Of a stretch of 64,000 nucleotides of DNA, positions 37,007 to 46,375 are shown piece after piece (position 1 is the first letter of the stretch; each line of letters begins with the position of its first letter). The notes under the pieces were generated by a model, which saw only the letters and a list, made by a program, of their open reading frames with translations, did not search any database and was not told the DNA's origin. Origin of the DNA: Cupriavidus basilensis (GTDB lineage Bacteria; Pseudomonadota; Gammaproteobacteria; Burkholderiales; Burkholderiaceae); assembly GCF_008801925.2 (NCBI RefSeq), contig NZ_CP062803.1:1240001-1304000 (forward strand), written 5' to 3'. The position numbers were made by a program, and so were the translations under genes.

Positions 37007-37279
37007 ATGGCAGAAGCCCAAATCAGCAGCAAAACCGAAGTCATCAAGCAGTTCGCACGTGCCGCCAACGACACGGGTAGCCCCGAAGTCCAGGTCGCTC
37101 TGCTGACCACCCGCATCAACGAACTGACCCCCCACTTCAAGGCCAACATGAAGGATCACCACAGCCGCCGCGGTCTGCTGCGCATGGTGAGCCGTCGTCG
37201 TCGCCTGCTGGACTACCTCAAGGCCAACGATGCCGACCGTTATCGTTCGCTGATCGAGAAGCTCGGCCTGCGTAAGTAA
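37007..37279 (+). CDS. rpsO: 30S ribosomal protein S15
   Basis: A 90-residue S15, matching the usual 89-90. It has the conserved [19 protein letters not shown] and [20 protein letters not shown], whose residues bind the 16S rRNA three-way junction, and ends in [21 protein letters not shown] precedes the ATG. The rpsO-pnp order is the standard bacterial pairing; here the two are 503 bases apart with a terminator between them. Confidence 0.97.
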   Translation: MAEAQISSKTEVIKQFARAANDTGSPEVQVALLTTRINELTPHFKANMKDHHSRRGLLRMVSRRRRLLDYLKANDADRYRSLIEKLGLRK

Positions 37280-37342
37280 GCAGCCAGGATCGTCCGGATG
37301 GCAGCACGAATGGATGCACTGCACGCCTTCGCGTGAGCCACT

Positions 37343-37383
37343 AATGCCTGCGTCAGCCTCGCTGATGCAGGCATTTTGTTTTT
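37343..37383 (+). terminator. Terminator after rpsO
   Basis: AATGCCTGC (37343-37351) with GCAGGCATT (37367-37375), extended by TCAG/CTGA pairing inside, followed by TTGTTTTT. Read-through could still feed pnp. Confidence 0.85.
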
Positions 37384-37782
37384 GCGGATGAAATGCCGCA
37401 GGTCCGGTCGTTGTCCGGTCGCAGTCCTGTCGATGTCCAGCATTGCTGCAAGTGATTTTCGCTCTACTTGATGGTGCCATGGCCCCGGGGGCTGGCACAC
37501 GTTGCGCCAAGACGTGCAACGGAGTAAGTTACTGTGTTCTTTAGCTTTTTTTAGCTTTTTTACCGTTAATCCATACCGGAGTCGGGCAAGGAAGCGGGGC
37601 TTTGTGTCATTCCAGCGCGGTATCTGCCCAGGCAGATGCTACCTAGATGCTACCTATCAGGTATCGCGCTGGAATGGCATAGCACTTCCCTGTGACTGAG
37701 GCCGACGCTGATCCGGCAGTTCGCCCGCGGCTGCTAACGCGGGCGTTGCACAAGCGTGCAAGCACGAACAAAAGGAACGCTC
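37384..37782 (+). promoter_or_regulatory. pnp promoter and structured leader region
   Basis: A 399-base gap. A possible promoter is TTGCGC (37502-37507), 17 bases, TAAGTT (37525-37530). After it comes a ten-base tandem (TTAGCTTTTT twice, 37541-37560). Then a long stem, CATTCCAGCGC (37608-37618) with GCGCTGGAATG (37666-37676), encloses a perfect 11-base direct repeat (GATGCTACCTA at 37635 and 37646) and smaller hairpins. In other bacteria the pnp leader stem is the target of RNase III and PNPase autoregulation; the same role here is inference. Confidence 0.55.
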
Positions 37783-39978
37783 ATGACCATGTTCAACAAG
37801 ATCGTCAAGGAATTCCAGTGGGGCCAGCACAAGGTGCGCCTGGAAACCGGCGAGGTTGCCCGCCAGGCTGGCGGTGCCGTGATCGTCGACATTGAAGACA
37901 CCGTGGTGCTCGCCACCGTTGTCGCTGCCAAGTCGCCCAAGGCCGGCCAGGATTTCTTCCCGCTGACCGTCGACTACATCGAAAAGACCTACGCTGCCGG
38001 CAAGATCCCCGGTGGCTTCTTCAAGCGTGAAGGCCGTCCGTCGGAAAACGAGACGCTGACCTCGCGCCTGATCGACCGCCCGCTGCGCCCGCTGTTCCCG
38101 GAAGGCTTCTACAACGAAGTGCAAGTGGTCATCCACGTGCTGTCGCTGAACCCGGAAGTCCCGGCTGACATCCCCGCCCTGATCGGCGCCTCGGCTGCCC
38201 TGGCAGTGTCGGGCATTCCGTTCAGCGGCCCGGTCGGCGCGGCGCGCGTTGGCTACAAGGACGGCCAGTACCTGCTGAACCCGACCCGTTCGCAGATCGC
38301 CGCTTCGGAACTGGACCTGGTGGTTGCCGGTACCGAGCGCGCCGTGCTGATGGTGGAATCGGAAGCCCGCCAGCTGTCGGAAGAGGTGATGCTGGGCGCC
38401 GTGGTCTACGGCCACGAGCAGATGCAGACGGCCATCAATGCCATCCATGACCTGGTGCGCGACGGCGGCAAGCCGGAGTGGGACTGGACCGCGGCACCGA
38501 AGAACGAAGCGCTGATCGCCAAGGTCGGCGAGATCGCCCTGCCGCTGCTGCAGGACGTCTACCAGCTGCGCCAGAAGTCGGCTCGCAGCCAAAAGCTCAA
38601 GGAAGTCTACGCCACCGTGGCGGCCAAGCTGGCCGAAGCCGGCGTGGAAGCCGACAAGGTCGAAGTGGGCAACGTGCTGTTCGACATCGAAGCCAAGATC
38701 GTGCGCAGCCAGGTGCTGTCGGGCGAGCCGCGCATCGACGGCCGCGACACCCGCACCGTGCGCCCGATCGAGATCCGCTCGTCGGTGCTGCCGCGCGCTC
38801 ACGGCTCGGCCATCTTCACCCGTGGCGAAACCCAGGCGCTGGTGGTTGCCACGCTGGGCACCAAGGGCGATGAGCAGATCATCGACGCGCTCGCCGGCGA
38901 ATACCGCGACCGCTTCATGCTCCACTACAACATGCCTCCGTTCGCCACCGGCGAAACCGGCCGCGTGGGCAGCCCCAAGCGCCGCGAAATCGGCCACGGT
39001 CGCCTGGCCAAGCGCGCGCTGATCCCGGTCCTGCCGAAGGATGACGAATTCGCCTACACCATCCGCCTGGTGTCCGAAATCACCGAATCCAACGGCTCGT
39101 CGTCGATGGCATCGGTGTGCGGCGGCTGCCTGGCACTGATGGACGCGGGCGTTCCGATCAAGGCGCACGTGGCCGGCGTGGCCATGGGCCTGATCCTGGA
39201 AGGCAACAAGTTCGCCGTGCTGACCGACATCCTGGGCGACGAGGACCACCTCGGCGACATGGACTTCAAGGTCGCGGGTACCGATACCGGCATCACCGCG
39301 CTGCAGATGGACATCAAGGTCCAGGGCATCACCAAGGAAATCATGCAGGTCGCGCTGGCGCAAGCCAAGGAAGGCCGCCTGCATATCCTGGGCAAGATGC
39401 AGGACGCGATGGGCCATGCGCGCACCGAGCTGTCGGAGCACGCACCGCGCATGATCACCATGAAGATCCATCCGGACAAGATCCGCGAAGTGATCGGCAA
39501 GGGCGGCTCGACCATCCAGGCCCTGACCAAGGAAACCGGCACCACCATCGACATCCAGGAAGACGGCACCATCACCATCGCCTCGACCTCGACCGAAGGC
39601 ATGGCCGAAGCCAAGCGCCGCATCGAAGGCATCACCGCCGAAGCCGAAGTGGGCAAGATCTACGCCGGCACCGTGCTCAAGCTGCTGGACTTTGGCGCCA
39701 TCGTCAACATCCTGCCGGGCAAAGATGGCCTGCTGCATATCTCCGAGATCGTCAACGAACGCGTCAAGGACATCAAGGACTGGCTCAAGGAAGGCCAACA
39801 CGTGCGCGTCAAGCTGATCCAGGCTGACGAGAAGGGCCGCCTGCGCCTGTCCCTGAAGGCCGCGCTGGCCGAAGAGGGCGGCAGCATCAGCCCGATCGCC
39901 AACACCAGCGAAGCACCGGCTGCCCCGGCAGCACCGGCTGCGCCGACGACGCCTTCGGCTGATCAGCAACAGCAGTAA
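37783..39978 (+). CDS. pnp: Polyribonucleotide nucleotidyltransferase (PNPase)
   Basis: A 731-residue 3'-5' phosphorolytic exoribonuclease, part of RNA turnover. I chose the ATG at 37783 (MTMFNKIV), eight bases after AAAGGA; a second ATG lies six bases later. Two RNase PH-like cores are visible ([13 protein letters not shown] in the first; [13 protein letters not shown] and SDxMASVCGG-type [14 protein letters not shown] in the second). The KH domain has [15 protein letters not shown] (about 565-580), and the S1 domain starts near [16 protein letters not shown]. The tail is Ala/Pro-rich and ends in four Gln. Confidence 0.97.
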   Translation: MTMFNKIVKEFQWGQHKVRLETGEVARQAGGAVIVDIEDTVVLATVVAAKSPKAGQDFFPLTVDYIEKTYAAGKIPGGFFKREGRPSENETLTSRLIDRPLRPLFPEGFYNEVQVVIHVLSLNPEVPADIPALIGASAALAVSGIPFSGPVGAARVGYKDGQYLLNPTRSQIAASELDLVVAGTERAVLMVESEARQLSEEVMLGAVVYGHEQMQTAINAIHDLVRDGGKPEWDWTAAPKNEALIAKVGEIALPLLQDVYQLRQKSARSQKLKEVYATVAAKLAEAGVEADKVEVGNVLFDIEAKIVRSQVLSGEPRIDGRDTRTVRPIEIRSSVLPRAHGSAIFTRGETQALVVATLGTKGDEQIIDALAGEYRDRFMLHYNMPPFATGETGRVGSPKRREIGHGRLAKRALIPVLPKDDEFAYTIRLVSEITESNGSSSMASVCGGCLALMDAGVPIKAHVAGVAMGLILEGNKFAVLTDILGDEDHLGDMDFKVAGTDTGITALQMDIKVQGITKEIMQVALAQAKEGRLHILGKMQDAMGHARTELSEHAPRMITMKIHPDKIREVIGKGGSTIQALTKETGTTIDIQEDGTITIASTSTEGMAEAKRRIEGITAEAEVGKIYAGTVLKLLDFGAIVNILPGKDGLLHISEIVNERVKDIKDWLKEGQHVRVKLIQADEKGRLRLSLKAALAEEGGSISPIANTSEAPAAPAAPAAPTTPSADQQQQ

Positions 39979-40020
39979 GCGTTTTACGGTGCCGTCAGCA
40001 CGACGGTACCCGTAGCGGAA

Positions 40021-40053
40021 AAAGCGGCTGGCGATGTCCAGCCGCTTTTTTGT
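40021..40053 (+). terminator. Terminator after pnp
   Basis: AAAGCGGCTGG (40021-40031) with CCAGCCGCTTT (40038-40048), a perfect 11-base stem followed by further T. It separates pnp from the quinone oxidoreductase gene. Confidence 0.9.
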
Positions 40054-40187
40054 TTACACTCCCGCCAGTCCCAACCCATGCGGCCCGGCTGTTCGGCCCG
40101 CTGCATGGCGGGTGCCCAGATTGATCTCCCCGCCATGCGTGCGCGAGCCCGCCGCATGCGCGAGGTCCCTAACCGCAAGGAGCAGCA

Positions 40188-41192
40188 ATGCAAGCCATCG
40201 AAATCCGCGAGTACGGCGCCCCCGAAGTCCTGCAACTGGCGCAACGCCCCGACCCGGTGCCCAAGGCCGGCGAGATCCTGATCCGCGTGGCCGCGGCCGG
40301 CATCAACCGTCCCGACGTATTCCAACGTACCGGCAACTACCCGGTGCCACCCGGCGCGTCTGACCTGCCGGGCCTGGAAGTGGCCGGCGTGGTGGCTGGC
40401 GGCGACCTGGCGCACCCCGACAACCGCTTCGGCCTGAAGCTGGGCGATCGCGTGTGCGCGCTGGTGCAGGGCGGCGGTTACGCCGAGTTGTGCGTGGCCC
40501 CCGCGGCGCAATGCCTGCCGGTGCCGGAGAGCCTGTCGGATGTCGAGGCGGCTGCATTGCCGGAGACGTTCTTCACGGTGTGGAGCAACGTATTCGATCG
40601 CGGCTACCTGGGCCGCGGCCCGCTGGGCAAGGACGAGACCCTGCTGATCCAGGGCGGCTCGAGCGGCATCGGCACGACTGCCATCCAGATCGCCAAGGCC
40701 CTGGGCCATAAAGTCTTTGTCACCGCCGGCAGCGCTGACAAGTGCCGTGCCTGCGAGGAACTGGGCGCCGACCGTGCCATCAACTACAAGACCGAGGACT
40801 TTGTCGCCGAGGTGAAAGCCCTGACCGGCGGCCGTGGCGCGGATGTCATCCTGGACATGGTGGCTGGCCCGTATCTGGCGCGCGAACTGTCCTGCGTCGC
40901 CGACGACGGTCGCATTGTGATCATCGCGTTGCTGGGCGGCGCCAAGGCCGAGATCCCGCTGGGCGATATCCTGCGCCGCCGTATCACCGTGACAGGCTCC
41001 ACGCTGCGTCCCCGCCCGGTGGCGTTCAAGGGCGAGATCGCGCAGGCGCTGCACCAGCACGTGTGGCCGCTGCTGGCGGCGGGCAAGATCAAGCCGGTGA
41101 TCCACCAGACCTTCCCGGCCGCCCAGGCCGCCGATGCGCATCGCCTGATGGAGTCCAGCGAGCACATCGGCAAGATCGTCCTGACCTGGTAA
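40188..41192 (+). CDS. NAD(P)H-quinone oxidoreductase, PIG3/QOR type
   Basis: A 334-residue zinc-free medium-chain dehydrogenase/reductase. It starts MQAIEIREYGAPEVLQL, has the family's GINRPDVFQRTGNYPVPPG and LPETFFTVWSNVF, and the NADPH loop LIQGGSSGIGTTAIQIAKALG. The long alcohol-dehydrogenase zinc ligands are absent. Close relatives (PIG3, TP53I3) reduce quinones with NADPH. AAGGAGCAGC lies before the ATG. It precedes tpiA but is separated by 140 bases. Confidence 0.88.
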   Translation: MQAIEIREYGAPEVLQLAQRPDPVPKAGEILIRVAAAGINRPDVFQRTGNYPVPPGASDLPGLEVAGVVAGGDLAHPDNRFGLKLGDRVCALVQGGGYAELCVAPAAQCLPVPESLSDVEAAALPETFFTVWSNVFDRGYLGRGPLGKDETLLIQGGSSGIGTTAIQIAKALGHKVFVTAGSADKCRACEELGADRAINYKTEDFVAEVKALTGGRGADVILDMVAGPYLARELSCVADDGRIVIIALLGGAKAEIPLGDILRRRITVTGSTLRPRPVAFKGEIAQALHQHVWPLLAAGKIKPVIHQTFPAAQAADAHRLMESSEHIGKIVLTW

Positions 41193-41332
41193 TGCCGCTG
41201 CTGGCGGCCCGTTGGCGGGCTGATGGCCGGGTGCGGCCGGGGCCTCGCGCCCCGGGCCGATTTCGGGGCCCTTCTGTGGCGTAGGGCCTTGGCCCGCGCT
41301 ACAATAGCCGGTTTGATTGAGAGGGGCGCCCT

Positions 41333-42070
41333 GTGAGACAAAAGCTCGTTATCGGCAACTGGAAGATGCACGGCAGCCTGGCTGCCAATGTAACCTTGCT
41401 GGAAGCGATCAAGGCGGCGCCCGCAAGCGCTCGCCTGGCAGTATGCGCGCCGTTCCCGTATCTTGCGCAGTGCCAGGCGTTGTTGGCCGGGTCCGCGGTG
41501 GCCTGGGGTGCGCAGGACGTGTCCGCCGAGGCGCGCGGTGCCTTCACGGGCGAAGTCGCGGCCTCCATGCTGGCTGAGTTCGGTGTTTCGTATGTCCTGG
41601 TGGGGCATTCGGAGCGACGCAGCTACCATGGCGAGACGGATGCCACGGTAGCGGCCAAGGCGGTGCGCGCGCTGGAGTTCGGCATTGTGCCGGTGGTGTG
41701 CGTGGGCGAGAGCCTGGCGCAGCGCGAGGCAGGCGAGACCGAGGCCGTGGTAGGCCGTCAGCTCGGCGCCGTGCTCGAGGCCCTGTCGCTTGAGCAGCTC
41801 GGCCGCATCGTGCTGGCCTATGAGCCGGTGTGGGCGATTGGCACGGGCAAGACCGCAAGCAGCGAGCAGGCGCAGGCCGTGCACGCTTTCCTGCGCGCCC
41901 AGGTGGCTGCGCGCGACGCAGGCGTGGCTGCTCGCATGGCCATGTTGTACGGCGGCAGCGTGAAGCCGGACAATGCGGCAGAACTATTTTCCATGCCCGA
42001 CATCGACGGGGGCCTTATCGGAGGCGCCTCGCTGAAGTCGGACGATTTCCTCGCGATCGGCAACGCCTGA
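41333..42070 (+). CDS. tpiA: Triosephosphate isomerase
   Basis: A 245-residue TIM barrel interconverting dihydroxyacetone phosphate and glyceraldehyde 3-phosphate. The start is GTG at 41333 (read [15 protein letters not shown]), supported by GAGAGGGGC upstream. Catalytic residues are Lys11 in GNWKMHG, His in VGHSERR and Glu in [12 protein letters not shown]; the phosphate loop is [16 protein letters not shown] at 41300-41305 is a likely -10. secG follows after 46 bases. Confidence 0.96.
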   Translation: MRQKLVIGNWKMHGSLAANVTLLEAIKAAPASARLAVCAPFPYLAQCQALLAGSAVAWGAQDVSAEARGAFTGEVAASMLAEFGVSYVLVGHSERRSYHGETDATVAAKAVRALEFGIVPVVCVGESLAQREAGETEAVVGRQLGAVLEALSLEQLGRIVLAYEPVWAIGTGKTASSEQAQAVHAFLRAQVAARDAGVAARMAMLYGGSVKPDNAAELFSMPDIDGGLIGGASLKSDDFLAIGNA

Positions 42071-42116
42071 ATGCCGGCCGCTCATAGGGTCTGATCAGGC
42101 AAGCGAATCGAACCAA

Positions 42117-42485
42117 ATGGCAATTTTCAAAACTTTGTTGGTAGTGGCGCAGGTACTGTCCGCGCTTGGCGTGATTGGCCTGGTGCTGCTGCAGCACGGC
42201 AAGGGCGCCGATGTCGGTGCGGCGTTCGGCTCGGGGGCCTCGGGCAGCCTGTTCGGCGCCACCGGCTCGGCCAACTTCCTGTCGCGTACCACCGCCGTGC
42301 TGGCGACGCTGTTCTTCATCTGCACGCTGAGCCTGACGCTGATGGGCAACTATCGGCCGGCAGCTTCGCTGGGTGTGATGGGCTCCGCGCCCGCGGTGGC
42401 ACCGGCGGTGGCGGGGGCCTCGGCGCCTGCTGCTGCATCGGCTGCCGCGGCCTCGAATCCTTCTGCGCCTGCTGTACCGAAATAA
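42117..42485 (+). CDS. secG: Protein translocase subunit SecG
   Basis: A 122-residue SecG. Helix one is KTLLVVAQVLSALGVIGLVLLQ; the conserved cytoplasmic loop is HGKGADVGAAFGSGASGSLFG; helix two is TAVLATLFFICTLSLTLMG. The last 45 residues are Ala/Pro/Ser-rich, a longer tail than in E. coli. SecG assists SecYE in protein export. The tpiA-secG-tRNA-Leu-nuoA order is conserved in many proteobacteria. Confidence 0.95.
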   Translation: MAIFKTLLVVAQVLSALGVIGLVLLQHGKGADVGAAFGSGASGSLFGATGSANFLSRTTAVLATLFFICTLSLTLMGNYRPAASLGVMGSAPAVAPAVAGASAPAAASAAAASNPSAPAVPK

Positions 42486-42531
42486 TCAACGAGCCTTGTG
42501 ACTTATTCTTGAAGATTTTTGCTGTTGTGCA

Positions 42532-42561
42532 TTGAACAAAACAAGAATCCTAGGTTAGAAT
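42532..42561 (+). promoter_or_regulatory. Strong promoter upstream of tRNA-Leu and the nuo operon
   Basis: TTGAAC (42532-42537), an 18-base spacer, TAGAAT (42556-42561), in a markedly AT-rich stretch. Transcription would start near 42568, about 126 bases before the tRNA. It is the best promoter before nuoA, so tRNA and complex I mRNA may share a primary transcript. Confidence 0.65.
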
Positions 42562-42693
42562 ACAAGGCTTGAAACGATCCCCCAGCGACGGGGCTCCAGC
42601 CAGGATAAAGTAGCATCCCAGCCAGAGTTCCGAAGGGTGTGAAAACCCAGGGCCCTGAAAAGCCCGGCGCGAGGCAATATTGTTTCTCCCCCA

Positions 42694-42778
42694 GCCGACG
42701 TGGTGAAATTGGTAGACACGCTATCTTGAGGGGGTAGTGGCGAAAGCTGTGCGAGTTCGAGTCTCGCCGTCGGCACCA
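42694..42778 (+). tRNA. leuT: tRNA-Leu (anticodon GAG)
   Basis: A class II tRNA of 85 bases including an encoded CCA. The acceptor arms GCCGACG and CGTCGGC pair, with A as discriminator. The D-loop has TGGTAGACAC, the anticodon arm is CTATC-TTGAGGG-GGTAG (anticodon GAG, reading CTC and CTT), a long variable arm follows, and the T-arm is GCGAG-TTCGAGT-CTCGC. The assignment is clear. The gene symbol is generic. Confidence 0.95.
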
Positions 42779-42790
42779 AACAACTTGATC

Positions 42791-42828
42791 GGGGCATGCA
42801 TCCGGAAACCATCCCGGATGCATGCCCC
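42791..42828 (+). promoter_or_regulatory. Perfect 15-base hairpin between tRNA-Leu and nuoA
   Basis: GGGGCATGCATCCGG (42791-42805) pairs perfectly with CCGGATGCATGCCCC (42814-42828) around an eight-base loop. No T-tract follows, so it is not a standard terminator. It could mark RNA processing between the tRNA and the nuo mRNA or protect the mRNA's 5' end. Confidence 0.75.
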
Positions 42829-42942
42829 GGCCAGTCCGCAAGGCGGCGTCGTAATTTCTACGGAATGGCGCTTGGGGTGGGCAACAGGACGCCGCTTACC
42901 GCTGGTGCTGTTGACAACATTCCAGATAAGGCTGGCCGTACC

Positions 42943-43302
42943 TTGAATCTCGAAGCCTACTTCCCCGTCCTCATCTTCATCATCTTCGGTGTCGTGCTCG
43001 GCATTGCACTGATGTCGATCGGCCGAATTCTCGGTCCAAACAAACCTGATCCCGCGAAGCTCTCTCCGTACGAGTGCGGCTTCGAAGCGTTCGAGGACGC
43101 GCGCATGAAGTTCGACGTGCGCTACTACCTCATCGCTATTCTTTTTATCCTGTTCGATCTCGAGACCGCCTTCCTGTTTCCCTGGGGTGTAGCCCTGCGG
43201 GATATCGGCTGGCCGGGTTTCTTCGCCATGGGCGTGTTTCTGCTGGAATTCATCGTGGGCTTCGTCTACATCTGGAAAAAGGGCGCGCTCGATTGGGAGT
43301 GA
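42943..43302 (+). CDS. nuoA: NADH-quinone oxidoreductase subunit A
   Basis: A 119-residue membrane subunit of complex I. I chose the TTG at 42943 (reading [12 protein letters not shown], initiator Met): the protein then matches the family length exactly, and no in-frame ATG nearby fits. Upstream GATAAGG is a modest ribosome binding site. The conserved loop [20 protein letters not shown] and three helices are present. First gene of nuoA-N; nuoB starts six bases later. Confidence 0.92.
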   Translation: MNLEAYFPVLIFIIFGVVLGIALMSIGRILGPNKPDPAKLSPYECGFEAFEDARMKFDVRYYLIAILFILFDLETAFLFPWGVALRDIGWPGFFAMGVFLLEFIVGFVYIWKKGALDWE

Positions 43303-43308
43303 TGTGAT

Positions 43309-43791
43309 ATGGCAATCGAAGGCGTTCTCAATGAAGGCTTCGTCACGACTACCGCTGACAAGCTGATCAACTGGACCCGCACCGGGTCGCTCTGGCCGAT
43401 GACCTTTGGCCTGGCGTGCTGCGCTGTGGAAATGATGCATGCTGGCGCCGCGCGCTACGACATGGACCGCTTCGGCGTGATTTTCCGCCCGTCGCCGCGC
43501 CAGTCGGACGTGATGATCGTGGCCGGCACGCTGTGCAACAAGATGGCCCCCGCGCTGCGCAAGGTCTATGACCAGATGGCAGAGCCGCGTTGGGTGATCT
43601 CGATGGGTTCCTGCGCGAATGGCGGTGGCTACTATCACTACTCGTATTCGGTGGTGCGTGGTTGCGACCGGATCGTGCCGGTGGATATCTATGTGCCTGG
43701 CTGCCCTCCGACGGCGGAAGCGCTGATCTACGGCATCATCCAGCTGCAGAACAAGATCCGTCGCACCAACACCATCGCGCGCAAGGGCTGA
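43309..43791 (+). CDS. nuoB: NADH-quinone oxidoreductase subunit B
   Basis: A 160-residue peripheral subunit carrying the last iron-sulfur cluster, N2, next to the quinone site. The four ligands are the adjacent Cys37-Cys38 (LACCAVEMM), Cys102 ([12 protein letters not shown]) and Cys132 ([11 protein letters not shown]). One base separates it from nuoC, so translation is coupled. Confidence 0.97.
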   Translation: MAIEGVLNEGFVTTTADKLINWTRTGSLWPMTFGLACCAVEMMHAGAARYDMDRFGVIFRPSPRQSDVMIVAGTLCNKMAPALRKVYDQMAEPRWVISMGSCANGGGYYHYSYSVVRGCDRIVPVDIYVPGCPPTAEALIYGIIQLQNKIRRTNTIARKG

Positions 43792-43792
43792 C

Positions 43793-44392
43793 ATGTCGAA
43801 CCTCGATACTCTGAAGGCCGCGCTCGAAAAGGTACTGGGCAAGCGTATCCAGAAACTGGTAGAGGCGCTAGGCGAGATTACCCTTATCGTCAAGGCCGAT
43901 GACTACCTGGAAAGCGCGCTGATGCTGCGCGACGATCCCTCACTGCATTTTGAGCAACTGCTCGATGTGTGCGGCGTCGACTATTCCACTTATGGCGACG
44001 GTGCCTGGGACGGCGCCCGTTTCGCGGTCGTGACGCACCTGATCTCGATCAAGCACAACTGGCGCCTGCGCGTACGCGTGTTCGCGCCGGACGACGACGT
44101 GCCCGTGGTGCCCTCGCTGACCGACGTCTGGAACTCGGCGAACTGGTTCGAGCGCGAAGCGTTCGACTTCTACGGCATCGTGTTCGAAGGCCACAACGAC
44201 CTGCGCCGCCTGCTGACCGACTACGGTTTCGTCGGCCACCCGTTCCGCAAGGATTTCCCGGTCTCGGGCTACGTCGAGATGCGCTACGACCCCGAGCAAA
44301 AGCGGGTGATCTATCAGCCCGTCACGATCGAGCCGCGCGAGGTCACGCCCCGCGTGATCCGCGAAGAGAATTACGGCGGCTTGCAGCACTGA
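43793..44392 (+). CDS. nuoC: NADH-quinone oxidoreductase subunit C
   Basis: A 199-residue 30-kDa subunit of the peripheral arm. It shows the family signature [20 protein letters not shown], followed by [20 protein letters not shown]. It has no cofactor and packs against NuoD and NuoB near the quinone site. It is separate from nuoD, unlike the fused NuoCD of E. coli. Confidence 0.97.
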   Translation: MSNLDTLKAALEKVLGKRIQKLVEALGEITLIVKADDYLESALMLRDDPSLHFEQLLDVCGVDYSTYGDGAWDGARFAVVTHLISIKHNWRLRVRVFAPDDDVPVVPSLTDVWNSANWFEREAFDFYGIVFEGHNDLRRLLTDYGFVGHPFRKDFPVSGYVEMRYDPEQKRVIYQPVTIEPREVTPRVIREENYGGLQH

Positions 44393-44401
44393 GAACGCGC
44401 A

Positions 44402-45655
44402 ATGGCAGACATCAAGAATTACACCCTTAACTTCGGTCCGCAGCACCCTGCGGCACACGGCGTGCTGCGCCTTGTGCTGGAGCTGGACGGCGAAGTCATC
44501 CAGCGTGCCGACCCCCATATCGGCCTGCTGCACCGTGCCACCGAAAAGCTGGCCGAGCAGAAGACCTGGATCCAGAGCGTGCCGTACATGGACCGCCTCG
44601 ACTACGTGTCGATGATGGTCAACGAGCACGCCTACGTGATGGCCATCGAGAAGATGCTGGGTCTCGAGGTGCCGATTCGTGCGCAATACATCCGCGTGAT
44701 GTTCGACGAAATCACGCGCTTGCTGAACCACCTGATGTGGATCGGCTCGCACGCGCTCGACGTGGGCGCGATGGCGGTGTTCCTGTACGCCTTCCGCGAA
44801 CGCGAAGACATGTTCGACATGTACGAGGCGGTGTCGGGGGCGCGCATGCACGCGGCCTACTACCGTCCGGGTGGCGTGTACCGCGACCTGCCGGACACGA
44901 TGCCGCAATACAAGGCGTCCAAGATCCACAACGAGCGCGCCATCAAGGCCATGAACGAAGCGCGTTCGGGCTCGCTGCTGGACTTCATCGAGGACTTCAC
45001 CAACCGCTTCCCGAAGTACGTCGACGAATACGAAACGCTGCTGACGGACAACCGGATCTGGAAGCAACGCCTGGTCGGCATCGGCGTGGTGAGCCCCGAA
45101 CGTGCGCTGCAGATGGGCTTTACCGGCCCGATGCTGCGCGGCTCCGGCATCGAGTGGGACCTGCGCAAGAAGCAGCCCTACGAAGTGTACGACCGCATGG
45201 ACTTCCAGGTGCCGGTGGGCGTGGGCGGCGATTGCTACTCCCGCTACCTGGTGCGCGTGGAAGAAATGCGCCAGTCCAACAACATCATCAAGCAGTGCAT
45301 CGACTGGCTGCGCCGTAATCCGGGCCCGGTGATGAGCGACAACCATAAGGTTGCACCGCCGTCGCGCGTGGACATGAAGTCGAACATGGAAGAGCTGATC
45401 CACCACTTCAAGCTCTTCACCGAAGGCATTCACGTGCCCGAAGGCGAGACTTATGCGGCGGTGGAGCACCCGAAGGGCGAGTTCGGCATCTATGCCATCT
45501 CCGACGGTGCGAACAAGCCGTATCGCCTGAAGATCCGTGCCCCGGGCTTTGCTCATCTGGCCGCACTGGATGAAATGGCCAAGGGCCACATGATTGCGGA
45601 TGCGGTAACGATCATCGGTACGCAAGACATCGTCTTCGGCGAAATCGACCGCTGA
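44402..45655 (+). CDS. nuoD: NADH-quinone oxidoreductase subunit D
   Basis: A 417-residue 49-kDa subunit forming most of the quinone-binding cavity. It has the conserved [14 protein letters not shown] with the quinone-head His, [15 protein letters not shown], and a C-terminal DPVLGEIDR-type ending read DIVFGEIDR. Related to the large subunit of NiFe hydrogenases, but without nickel ligands. It begins nine bases after nuoC and is followed by an unusually long gap before nuoE. Confidence 0.97.
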   Translation: MADIKNYTLNFGPQHPAAHGVLRLVLELDGEVIQRADPHIGLLHRATEKLAEQKTWIQSVPYMDRLDYVSMMVNEHAYVMAIEKMLGLEVPIRAQYIRVMFDEITRLLNHLMWIGSHALDVGAMAVFLYAFREREDMFDMYEAVSGARMHAAYYRPGGVYRDLPDTMPQYKASKIHNERAIKAMNEARSGSLLDFIEDFTNRFPKYVDEYETLLTDNRIWKQRLVGIGVVSPERALQMGFTGPMLRGSGIEWDLRKKQPYEVYDRMDFQVPVGVGGDCYSRYLVRVEEMRQSNNIIKQCIDWLRRNPGPVMSDNHKVAPPSRVDMKSNMEELIHHFKLFTEGIHVPEGETYAAVEHPKGEFGIYAISDGANKPYRLKIRAPGFAHLAALDEMAKGHMIADAVTIIGTQDIVFGEIDR

Positions 45656-45803
45656 CGAGCTAACAAGAGCCGCCGGCCCCGGACGACGATCCGGGCGCCC
45701 CTGGCACGGACCCACAAAAGATCGTGTCCGGTCACGGGAAACCCGCGGTGAGCCCGGCATGCCTTTGACATGCGGGCTGCAACGGCAGCGACGGCTGCAA
45801 ACC

Positions 45804-45839
45804 TGTGGGATGCGCGCCATGTGGCGGCGCAGATCCACA
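45804..45839 (+). promoter_or_regulatory. Hairpin in the nuoD-nuoE gap
   Basis: TGTGGGATGCGCGCC and GGCGGCGCAGATCCACA fold on an ATGT loop with a few mismatches, ending one base before an ATG at 45841. It would hide any ribosome binding site for that ATG. The rest of the 212-base gap contains other GC-rich hairpins such as GCAGC-GACG-GCTGC (45785-45798). Confidence 0.5.
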
Positions 45840-45867
45840 AATGACACGGCGTATTACAGCAACGACC

Positions 45868-46374
45868 ATGCTATCAGCAGAAGCTCTCAAGGAAATCGAT
45901 CGCGCGATCGCCAAGTATCCGGCTGACCAGAAGCAGTCGGCCGTGATGGCGGCGTTGGCCGTGGCGCAGGGCGAAGTGGGCTGGGTCTCCCCGGAAGTCA
46001 TGCAGTTTGTTGCCAGCTACCTCGACATGCCGCCGGTATGGGTCGAGGAGGTTGCAACCTTCTACAACATGTACGACACCAAGCCGGTCGGCAGGTACAA
46101 GCTGACCGTCTGCACCAACCTGCCGTGCGCACTCTCCGGCGGCGAACGTGCTGGCGACTACCTCAAGCAAAAGCTGGGGATCGGCTACAACGAAACCACC
46201 CCGTGCGGCACCTTCACCCTCAAGGAAGGCGAGTGCATGGGTGCCTGCGGCGACGCACCGGTGATGATCGTCAACAATACCCGCATGTGCAGCCATATGA
46301 GCGACGCCAAGCTGGACGCGCTCGTCGACGAGCTCAAGGCCGCCGGCAGCACTGCAGCCAAGGGAGACAAGTAA
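45868..46374 (+). CDS. nuoE: NADH-quinone oxidoreductase subunit E
   Basis: A 168-residue 24-kDa subunit with the [2Fe-2S] cluster N1a; ligands are Cys82 and Cys87 (VCTNLPC) and Cys123 and Cys127 (ECMGAC). I chose the ATG at 45868 ([11 protein letters not shown]), which matches the family N-terminus. An in-frame ATG at 45841 would add nine residues. Neither has a good ribosome binding site, and a strong hairpin precedes both. nuoF begins one base after the stop. Confidence 0.93.
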   Translation: MLSAEALKEIDRAIAKYPADQKQSAVMAALAVAQGEVGWVSPEVMQFVASYLDMPPVWVEEVATFYNMYDTKPVGRYKLTVCTNLPCALSGGERAGDYLKQKLGIGYNETTPCGTFTLKEGECMGACGDAPVMIVNNTRMCSHMSDAKLDALVDELKAAGSTAAKGDK

Positions 46375-46375
46375 C

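Noticed and set aside
37502..37699. A 65-codon frame in the pnp leader
   Set aside because: It runs through the T-rich tandem and the stem-loop, has no family match and begins without a good ribosome binding site.
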